From Muraenolepis orangiensis (lineage: Eukaryota > Chordata > Actinopteri > Gadiformes > Muraenolepididae), in the NCBI GenBank assembly GCA_027704905.1, contig CM051002.1, positions 10,372,460 through 10,436,459 of the forward strand: a stretch of DNA of 64,000 bases. Reading direction: 5' to 3'. A program made the translations under genes and the position numbers. The notes below the pieces were generated by a model that saw nothing but the letters and a program-made list of their open reading frames with translations, was not told where the DNA came from and did not search any database. Positions within the stretch are counted from its first letter, which is position 1; each line of letters begins with the position of its first letter. Positions 44,384 through 64,000 of this stretch are shown one piece after another.

Positions 44384-44686
44384 TCCCAACTGTGATGTGT
44401 GTGTGTGTGTGTATGTGTGCTTATGCCTGTGTGTGTGTGTGTGTGTGTGCCTGTTTGTGTGCTTGTGTGTGTGTGCCTGTTTGTGTGTCTGTGTGTGTGT
44501 CTGTGTCTGTGTGTGTGTGCGCCTATGTCTGTGTGTGTCTGTGTCTGTGTGTGTGTGTGACTCATTAGTAAAACATGCATCTGCTCTCAGAGAGTGCTTT
44601 GGAATACGACAATGGTGTAGGCAAAGGTCTCTTCTATAATTTGACCATGTTTTGGAACTCGACAGAAGGAAGTCCATTCAAATGGC

Positions 44687-44734
<48 letters not shown>

Positions 44735-47370
44735 AGAGAGTACTTGGTGCATACTTTACTGAGTCTTGTCCACAGTGGCAATGACCCTAGATCACCGCTG
44801 ACTATGTTTCTGATTTTAAAATAATAATAACAACTGTTCACTGCCAACTCACTGCTCTGGAATTTAAGAAATAGACAAGTTGAATGACACGCGGATGCCC
44901 TAAGAGACCAATCCCTATTGTGATGTAAGCCGACCAATATTATTTATGTCTCATTAATATACATATAACTATATCTCTAAGCATAGATCATAGAAGTAAA
45001 AGAGTTGCAATATTTTTACTATTTGTATGAATCGGTGGATGTGTTGATGGTATAATTTTAGTCCCGGGCTGTTAACATACTGTATGTGCTTGGAATCACT
45101 ACGTCAAAGATATTGGTTTGTCTCATTTTAAGTGGGACAGATAGATATATGTTAGAATAAATATACAGAATGTATCATGTTCATACCGACCAAGTGTTCT
45201 GCTGCTGGTCCCGTTCACTCTTAACAGAAAAAAAAAAACCAAAACAGCCCAGCTTTGGACACACTAACGATAATGGTAAAAAACATGTACAGAAAAACAC
45301 ATTTCTTAAATACTGTTGCTGTAATTAAAAAAAAGAAGTATGGAAAAAAGTGTTATTTGAAAGGTTTTTATTATATTATCAGATTTATAAAGTCCTACAG
45401 ATATTACAGAAAGTGTTCTCCTTTGTCGCCGTTTAGAGATCAACAACTTTTGCGGGGGTTTGCGTTTTGTTCGTTTGTTGACGCCTAGCTGACGAGTCGT
45501 CTCTAATACGACTCTTAAGACTTGTTTTGTTCGCTTTTGTGTGACCAAAAGGCATGTATTTCAGCGATGCTAAACTCATGTACATGAGTGCATCGAGATT
45601 TCAATGATTTCATCAGCGGCCGGGCGGTCTTGGCTAAATATTCTGGTACACATGCAATGCAAACAAACAAATACAATGCCTTTATTTCGACTGAATGTAT
45701 TACACAAGTAATTTAAGGGCGGGGGGGCGAAAGAATGTTTTGAATTATGCTTCAAAGACTGATATAGCCTTTGATACAGAGGTTTTAATTAAACTAGCTT
45801 GGCTCATTGTGCGGCTAGTGTTCAAACTGGCCAATAGCGCTAATCTTGGAAGGTTGACCCAGAGAGGAAATAGGACTGTGAGTGACGTATGTAGTATTCT
45901 GGTAACTGTCCATATAAAGATTTAAAAAACCTGGGATATGAAAAAACAACTCTTAGCAGTATGTATTTTGTATTTCAATCTTAAGTCCCTCCCCACTGAT
46001 TGTACATGTGCGTGATGTAAGCATCTTTTCTCCATTTGTATTTTTTTACCCATGCAGTGAATCATGGAGCGTTGGCTATTAATAAATCTAGGCTACTATC
46101 CAAACCCTGTCCGGTCTACATTGATTTGCAGATATTCCACTTTAAATAATGTGTGTGTGTGTGTGTGTGTGTACATTTATGTGTCGGGCAATCTGCCAGC
46201 TCTACCATGATATCTTTTTTTTTTTTAACGCTAATGAAGAAGTAATTAACAGTAGAAAGTTGTAAATGGTGCTTTGTAGGCTTCCTCTAAGACAACGCTG
46301 GTGTTTAATAAGAAAACAGGTCAGAAACTAAGGCTGCACTGCGATCTGAGCTGTACTAGGCCCCGGTGCTGTTAGTAACAATACATTTTAAATATGATGT
46401 TTATGATTTATTATGCTTTTCTTACAGAAGCACATCACAATGACAGCAATAGGCTTTTTACTTCATTGAGTCATATTTGAATTTCTTTCTTCTTTTTATC
46501 ATGCTGGTCTTTTAAAGTGCAGACATGTGTTCTATATTGTTTTGTTTGCTGTTGTTTCACTTAGGTATTCTTAACAGGCACCAAGGTCAGCTATCGATAC
46601 ATCCGAGATTTATGGAGTCTTCTGTAATTCTCCTCAGCTTTCAGGCAGACTGTAGGAGGTCTAGTTAATTGACAGACAGAAGGTTGCAGGGGGAAATAAC
46701 CGCATCAGTTATATGATATCAAGGGGTTTCCCCTGAAAACTGAACTAAGGCCACATTGCAAAGGACATGTGAATTAGTAATCCACAGGGCATGACTAGAT
46801 TTGACCAATTGCATCATCTGGAGGAAAAAACACCTTGTCTTTTGTAGACAGCCTCCATTAGCCACCGGCCAGACTGTTGTTGGAGGTCATCCATCAGGGC
46901 TGTTTTTCTCAGTGTTCTTCAACATTCCCACTTAGGAGACCAAAGCTTTCATGTTTCACGGATGTCTTATACAATGTACCCACCTCACTACCTATGGCTA
47001 AATATTATGATCAGCAATCACACGAGCGATTGCGGGAGTGCTAAACTGGCAGCCCTGCACGGACAACATCGCAAGTCCCCTGACATTTAAATCAATGGCA
47101 AATTGAAAGTGAACGTTGGAGTCTATTTAGCCGCTTCCTGGGCAAGGCTGTTTTAAATTAATGTAGTCATGACGACAGAAGAAAAGGCCACGGGTGTGTC
47201 TACAGCCAATGTACACCCACCGTTGTGTCTCGTAATTTTTCTTCACATGGAATTAGGTGAAAACGCGAAGCGTCAGATTGACATACAAACCGTGTGCCGT
47301 GGTACGGTCATATGTGTCGGTACTGCAGTGAACTCCTGTCACTACAAACCCAGACTTTGAAATCCTGGAA
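44384..47370. other. agap2 3' UTR and tail-to-tail interval with pip4k2c
   Basis: Two (TG)n stretches (44396-44560 and 44689-44731) follow the agap2 stop. AATAAA signals on the plus strand occur at about 45158 and at 46081-46086, the latter a reasonable end for a long brain-type agap2 3' UTR. Nothing gene-like was found between there and the pip4k2c stop at 47371. Confidence 0.5.
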
Positions 47371-54679
<7,309 letters not shown>

Positions 54680-55835
54680 GGTACTTTACTTTCCCCCCCC
54701 CCCCCCCCCCCTTCCTTCGGCTATATGCGCTTGTAAGATGGACAAGGACGTCGATGGTGAGCGAAATGATATGGGCAAACTTAATCGACTCAAAAGTTGT
54801 TTTGGCTGTGTGAGTAAGCTACGGCCTGTCATATCTGCCGGCCATTCTATGTAAAGTGGCTTGGCTTGAAGCCCGCCTTGACGACGAGGGGATCACCGCA
54901 ACAAAAAAAAGAAAACACCGCAGGATTTGCCGCCCTAGTACATGACCACGAGTTGAGACCCTTTAGTGAATTATGACGAACGCATAACGACTATTTTATT
55001 TGGATAGGTTTATTTTCTCAAATACCGTGCAGAGTAATCATTTGCAATTTGAGTCATTTGGGTCATTGTAGTCATTATCGGCTTGTTGGTGTTTTTATCT
55101 AGTATATGCAATATTATGTTCACTGTTTAGGCCTACACTACGGTATGTATTTGACACCTATTATTACCGGACTGTTTCTCATTGTAGATGTATACAATTA
55201 TATTTCGACCAAAAAATGCTGAAATAATATCTCTAATATCTAAATGTCAATACTATAGCTGCGCAGTTCATAATTTCGTAGTTTCCTTAGGCCTATATGG
55301 CAGGCCTGACTTCAAAATAATATATGATAGACCACAACGAACAGTGATGTAAGTCTAAGACAATGACATGTTTATTTTGATTACAGGCTTATTTACTTTC
55401 CTTTTAACTGTATGCGTATGTGTTGTATGTGTTTTACTTTATCAACACACATTGCTATGAAGAACCTGTTTTATTTACTCAGATTATCTATGCCACATAT
55501 TTTCTTTTTAAACAGGTCTTAACAGTAACTGAGTTAACTTGTTAATCTGTTGGACTCTGATCATATGATAAGGATTTAGGGTGGAGAGTGGAGCAGGAGC
55601 AGAGCTCACATGGTGTAGTAGGACTATGTGTGCTACAATAATGTTGTTTTAATGTTGTATCGTATATATGGGCTTACATGGCGTAGGCCTATGTGTGATA
55701 CAATAATGTTGTTTTAATGTTGTATCATATATGGGCTTACATGCTGTAGGCCTATATGTGATACACTATTAAAACGACATTATTGTCCAGCTTGACAACA
55801 CAAATAACACATATTTTTCAATTATTGTTATGGGG
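54680..55835. other. pip4k2c 5' flank and space to igfbp6
   Basis: An 18-base C run (54693-54710; poly-G on the gene strand) lies only about 15 nt upstream of the pip4k2c start codon. The remainder is AT-rich, with a 66-bp tandem repeat at 55608-55800. No gene was recognised. Confidence 0.5.
55608..55800. repeat. 66-bp tandem repeat with a fold-back end
   Basis: The unit containing ACAATAATGTTGTTTTAATG and ATATGGGCTTACATG..GTAG occurs about 2.5 times. The last piece ends with the inverted copy ATTAAAACGACATTATTG. Confidence 0.8.
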
Positions 55836-55841
55836 TTTATT
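55836..55841 (-). terminator. poly(A) signal AATAAA, likely igfbp6
   Basis: The minus strand reads AATAAA about 535 nt after the igfbp6 stop. It is the first clear signal found downstream. Confidence 0.45.
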
Positions 55842-56375
55842 ATTCAAGGACACAATACATTAATCTACTTTCCAGTATTTTTTTAAATATAGGACTATAC
55901 ATATGGACATATTCCACAAAGGTTCCATACATATAATTGCATTGACTAATACAATAGAGCAATACACAATTAGTTACAGAAAAGAGAACAAAATACAGAT
56001 AATATCATAAATACACCATAGTATGACACATGACATGACATAACATGAACGTATACTGAAATAATAATTTAACCCATACTTTCACCTGTTCCTGTCAGTT
56101 TAATTCTGAACACATATGCCTGGATATGAGTGGGTTCGGCTGAAGACAGGGCTTTCGGCATTGCGAGCCAAAGCGAGAATTCGGTTTGAAATCTAACCTT
56201 GCTTACTTGTCCAGTTTGAGATGTGACCCGCATATCATACAGTAGAGGGGACAAGAAGACTCCACCCGCCAATGGCTTGCCCTTCTGGTCTCAGGTAGGT
56301 GGAGGAAAGTAACGGGTGTCATTGCTATACGTTCCTTCTCGGGTTACCACCCCCCCCCCCCCCCCCCCCCGGTGC

Positions 56376-57536
56376 TCATGACGCCTCACAGACGAGGGTG
56401 CCGTCCGGCTTAGTGGATGAACCTATCGACGTGCCGCTGTCGTCCACACACCAACAGCTGCCCCGCTGCCCTGCGCTTTTAGACGACCGGCACTGCACAC
56501 AGAGAACATCCAAAGCATTAATATGTAATGTTCACATATTCTTGAGATTGGGATTAGTATACGTGCACATACTGTCCACACATCCTCACGGACGGACCAA
56601 ACACTTGACAGACTAAAGTTCACCATGAACTCACCTGCTTCTTTTTGAAGAACCCTCGCTTGTCACAGTTGGGGATGTAGATATCATAAAGAGACTGAAC
56701 CAGTCGGCCTTCTAGTCCTTTCATCACGGTGATGAGCAGTTTACGACAAGGAGTCTGCGAGAGGGAGGGAGAGAGAACAGAACCGTGAATGAATGAATAA
56801 ACACATTAAACCATGTTCATAATGTGTCTCCTGATGGATTGCCCTGTAATATATCAAGGGTGTAGAAGAGGCTTACATTCTCTCCAGGCTCATTTGGTGC
56901 AGGGTCTGGAATGAAACAAACAGTTAGGTTAAGTTACTGACCACAGAGATACATCATTTATACATTTAATTAAAAGGGTTGGCTTGGCTTCAGCAGCTAA
57001 TTATTATCCCTTGATCACAGTTTTATGAACTCTGCAGTAAATCACTTTTTAAAGAAGCAACATTAAAAACAACCGGAAGGAAATGTCCAAGTCCCTGATG
57101 CGAATCCAAACATATCGGTCCTTATACCAACGTCTTATTTCCTTCCACGAAGGACACGATCCACACGGTACAGTTCCAGGCGGTTTGTTGGAATATTACC
57201 TACAGAATGGATCTTTGTCGTGGGGTTGCTCTCACTGCAGACGCCCCTGCCGTCCAACAGGGCCTGGAGGGGCCTGGCCTCGGCCTCCGGGGGGACACAT
57301 CGCAGCCCTCGGGCGCATGAGCTCAGAGTGTAGACCCCGCACGGCTCTCCCATGGCCAGGGCTGCCTGGCCGCCGTCCGCGGGGCGGTGTCTCTGCGGCC
57401 GGGGGGCTCCCTGCCCCGCGGTAGGGAGCTTGCAGGCGGGACACTCCTTGGACGAGGTCACTCCGGAGGTCACTGGTCCTTGGCTTGACAGAGTCAACTG
57501 CAAGAGGAAGACGATGCTTAAAAAAATAGGCATCAT
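56376..57536 (-). CDS. igfbp6: insulin-like growth factor-binding protein 6
   Basis: Four exons on the minus strand: 57536-57200, 56905-56877, 56754-56635 and 56492-56376, totalling 603 nt or 200 residues, with all phases closing. A hydrophobic signal peptide spans about residues 1-20. The N-terminal domain has CPAC (32-35) and CGVY (66-69) and only six cysteines, at 32, 35, 66, 74, 80 and 100. The linker is very short. Exons 3-4 encode the thyroglobulin type-1 domain with PNCDKRGFFKKKQC and CWCV. IGFBP6 prefers IGF-II and acts outside the cell. The IGFBP6 call rests on the cysteine-poor N-domain and adjacency to spryd3, as in human; the teleost a/b copy cannot be told. Two consecutive ATGs exist and the upstream one is used. 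Confidence 0.92.
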
Positions 57537-60217
57537 GCACCCAATTGTCTCCAGTTGTTTTTTTTGGACAAGTTCTTTATCCTATGTCTTATCCTTCTGT
57601 CCTCGCCGTTCGTCTGCCTCTGCGTTCCACTTGGTATTGGTAGTAGTGAACCTAAGTGGGAAGCATTTTCCTCGGGCTAAGATAAAGCGGTAATGAGACA
57701 CACAGGCACGACTGACAGCAGCTTTTAAAGAGCGGGGAAAGGCGTGGGAGGGTGAGTGATGGAGAATGTGAGTCTCATTTACACAACTACATTTCTCCAC
57801 CTTTTCCTCTTGACACACACGTGCACACAAGCACGCACACCTAAACATGCCCTTTTCCACCACCTTGTACGTTCTATATCAACAAGTTCAGACTTCGCTT
57901 TTTCTTTTTTTTTTTCCTCACTACAAATACAACCATCCAGAGCTGGGTGAGCAGGTGGCCACAAGCCAATGGTTTTAAGTTACCACTTCACGTAGATCAA
58001 ATTAAAATATAACATTTACAGATAATTCATGATAGATGACATGATGTATAGTGCTTTTTTGTATGTCTTTTATGTTCGTCAAAGAAAACAGGTTTGATTC
58101 AGAGACCACCAAGATATAAAGTAGTAAGGCCAATCATGTGTTCACTAAGTCTTAATGTCTAATAATTAATCATCAAGTAATTGTTCTGCTACCTTAAGTG
58201 GAATCGTTGACATATTCCACTTTCCCAAGACAATCTTCAATTATGTCCAGAAAAACAATGACTCAGCTCTAGGCAGGGTTATTCAATGTATGGTTTCCCA
58301 TATGAGCTCAACTGTTGGCATCATTATGTCATCTGTTATTTCTGTGCCCCCCATGAAATAAAATACCTTTTGCAAAACAGCTATCCAATTGTCTAGAAAA
58401 CACCTCTACTTCCAAACAATATAATGTATGGTAAGTAAGCATTGTACATCCACTGCCCTCTTTTTTATGTATATATACAGTTCTAATTGGTAATGTTTAA
58501 CCTGTTTATTTCTGTTTAGTTCTAAAAAATGTATAATTATGAAAATTGTTGAATTGCTCCTTGTAAGAGTGGCGTGAGGATTGCTAATCAATTTCGTTGT
58601 ACTTGCACAATGACGGCATTCTGACTCTAATTTTGAAGTTAAGCAATAATGTATACCACATATGCCTATACTTTCTGTTTAATATATGATCAAGCAGCAT
58701 GGCGGTGCAGGAGTTAAAATCAAACGTCATAGGTGATGTCCGTCAGCCATTGGCTACTGACTACAGGGCGGGACTTCCGACATCGATTGCCCATAAAAAT
58801 ACTGTTGAGATACAACTGGAACCGAGCAAAGTCGACGGCGAAACTTAAGTTGCTTAACAGCCGGGAATAAATGTGACATCAAAGGTCTTGGATAGTATGA
58901 GGATAACCTAAGGTATATACACATTAAAATTATGTCATAAACCATAGCAATAGTATTTTGGTAATACTTTAAGTTAGCCAGCCAGCTCAGTCCTGATTGA
59001 GTGTAGTTTGGGAAGTAGTGATGCCTTCAAGTACACTTCCTAAATTGGTAAAGTTGGGTTTCACTTGTCGTTCTCCGTGTTCTGGTGGTTAGCTAATCAA
59101 ATGTTTCGATAGTGATATCATAACGCATAATCGACAATATTATAGTACATACAGCACATATTACTGGATTCATTACCGGCTAAATTGATTTACGTTTCAG
59201 ACTTAAGATTATTTTAGAATTATTTGATTATCATTCGCTTTTTAAATAAACATACAGGTTATCTTTATCTTTTAAAACTCATAGACCATATACTTTCGTA
59301 TGTTTATATATATATATATATATATTATATATATTATATATATATTCAGTCGTAATACGGGTTAGTTACTCGGTAAATGTAACAAAAGCTGAACGCATGA
59401 CGTGTGCCGCGAGACGATGACACCTGAGTGTTCCTGATCTCGGGGCTGGGCTCGACTGCCACACAACATACCGACAGTAGGCACATGGGTGGTGTGCAAT
59501 GTGGTATCACTGCGTTGTGCAACGTTTACGGGAATCACGTTTACCACGTAACTCTAAATGCCTTTGACCTCAAACGTAATAGGATTTGATATATCATATT
59601 ATAATATTTATAATGGACCCACCTTAGTGTTGAACAATGATAGTTGATACGACGTAATTGCCCCATATTCATTCACCACCCTGTCAACATGTACAGGAGA
59701 ATATGCTACAAAAGTACTTTTTACAAGAGTACTTTTTCGAAAGTTATGTCATGCATGTTTCGTGGGGTTTATAGTGATTAGTAATCATTCAAACTAATAA
59801 CTTCGTAGGATAAAGTATAGTGCTTTGGAAAAATCCTACTGCGGGAGGGAATGGGGAGTACGCATTCCATTGTACGTGTTGCATATGGCAAATACAAATC
59901 TTAAAACTTGAAAATACTACTACTTATAATAATAATATTTATAATAATAGTTGTTGTTATTGTACTTAGACTAATCTACTGCTCCTAATAATAATATGTA
60001 AGAGAGCATTATTTGGTGCAATGACTACTCACACATGAGTATATCACTTGGTTTCATTGGAAGTTTTTAATAGGCAATGTTAAAACTAGCAACTGGCAAT
60101 AGAAGATTGTGGTTGTCACAAGAGTTGGTATCTCCTGCAACAATGTTTATTTCCCGTTATACTTATTCATAGACCTTTTTGAATTAGTTAAAAGAAGTCT
60201 GTCTTTTTTACTTCCAG
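57537..60217. other. divergent igfbp6-spryd3 interval
   Basis: A TTTAAAAG TATA-like motif on the minus strand near 57723-57730 may serve igfbp6. A donor (CCTAAG then GTATAT) at 58912 after a TATA-less stretch from about 58680 is a candidate for the spryd3 leader exon. A sense copy of the AT-rich retroposon end is at 59840-59915, and TA repeats lie at 59309-59345. No coding exon was found. Confidence 0.4.
59840..59915 (+). repeat. AT-rich retroposon, sense copy, 3' end
   Basis: GGGAGGGAATGGGGAGTACG, CATTCCATTGTACGTGTTGC and ATATGGCAAATACAAATCTT match the 17430-17540 copy. Confidence 0.7.
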
Positions 60218-60235
60218 ATTTGACAATATCAGAAA

Positions 60236-63448
<3,213 letters not shown>

Positions 63449-63615
63449 GTGAGTAGTACACCGAGGGTCTTACAAACCTGGGCGTTCATTACCGTAGGGC
63501 TTTTGGCACATGGCTGAACGAAGCATTGGAAGGTGGGATATCACTCTACTGCCTGATTGAGATTCTAATTAATTTCTCTGTCTGCCTTCAAACTGTGTAG
63601 GAATTAATTTAGACA

Positions 63616-63617
63616 AG

Positions 63618-63651
<34 letters not shown>
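63616..63651. repeat. (GA)n and poly-G tract
   Basis: About 24 bp of GA and then a run of 10 G downstream of the last visible spryd3 exon. Confidence 0.93.
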
Positions 63652-63653
<2 letters not shown>

Positions 63654-64000
63654 TAAGATCATTAATTTTGAAGCAGGAATTGAGATTTCTGGCCCTTAAA
63701 AAAAGATAATTAAGTAAACTGCTGGAATATTTTGGTTTGATTTATATGCACATGTTAATTCAATGATTTGATTGCTGCTTTTGCTAATAGTCATTATTCA
63801 AATGCAGCTTATTTTCTTTTTTAAATTTCCTATCGTATATATTTTGAATCCTGTTTGGGTCGATTGTAGCTTCTACTAAATGTATGCATAATGAGTCATC
63901 CCGTCTGGGAACAAAGTACATTTAAAGAACAAACAAAACCTAGACGAATGTATCAAAAGAAGAAAAAAAAGGTTTGGTTAGAGTAATTTATCTTTAGATA

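Noticed and set aside
45627..46140. A separate gene after agap2
   Set aside because: Only short frames without motifs. The AATAAA at 46081 fits a long agap2 3' UTR better.

Overview
The window is vertebrate nuclear DNA and almost certainly from a ray-finned fish. The reasons are spliced genes with GT-AG introns, very dense (CA)n and (GA)n microsatellites, fish-style SINE and LINE tails, and a gene order that recombines two human 12q13-q14 neighbourhoods. The microsatellite load, including coding GAA, GAG and CAG runs, is reminiscent of cod-like fishes, but that is only a guess. No prokaryotic or viral system, CRISPR array or gene cluster with a new function is visible.

Layout from left to right: cyp27b1 (minus, 195-4491, 9 coding exons); mettl1 (minus, 8897-14256, 6 coding exons); cdk4 (plus, 21135-27333, 7 coding exons, with a probable non-coding exon near 18.5 kb); agap2 (plus, 32032-44383, 18 coding exons); pip4k2c (minus, 47371-54679, 10 coding exons, tail to tail with agap2); igfbp6 (minus, 56376-57536, 4 exons); and the 5' part of spryd3 (plus, from 60236, running off the right edge). 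I read every exon boundary from splice signals plus reading phase. Six of the seven models close in frame. pip4k2c exon 8 is one base short inside a GAG-rich tract.

The genes do not form one pathway. They make the vitamin D 1-alpha-hydroxylase (cyp27b1), the tRNA m7G46 methyltransferase (mettl1), the G1 cyclin-D kinase (cdk4), an Arf GAP with a GTPase-like domain that acts in PI3K/Akt and endosome signalling (agap2/PIKE), a PI5P 4-kinase (pip4k2c), an IGF-II-preferring binding protein (igfbp6) and a SPRY-domain protein (spryd3). Their proximity is conserved synteny: AGAP2, CDK4, CYP27B1, METTL1 and PIP4K2C lie together on human 12q13-q14, and IGFBP6 and SPRYD3 lie together in a second 12q13 block.

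The rest is repeats: more than thirty microsatellites, tRNA-derived SINE copies, a degraded L1 in cdk4 intron 1, three copies of one LINE 3' tail, at least six copies of an AT-rich retroposon, and one inserted element with inverted ends and a broken gene fragment in pip4k2c intron 7. The most checkable oddities are the pip4k2c frame break, a GC-AG intron in agap2, pyrimidine microsatellites that sit sense-strand-up at several splice acceptors, a cysteine-poor igfbp6 N-domain, and several long perfect inverted repeats.
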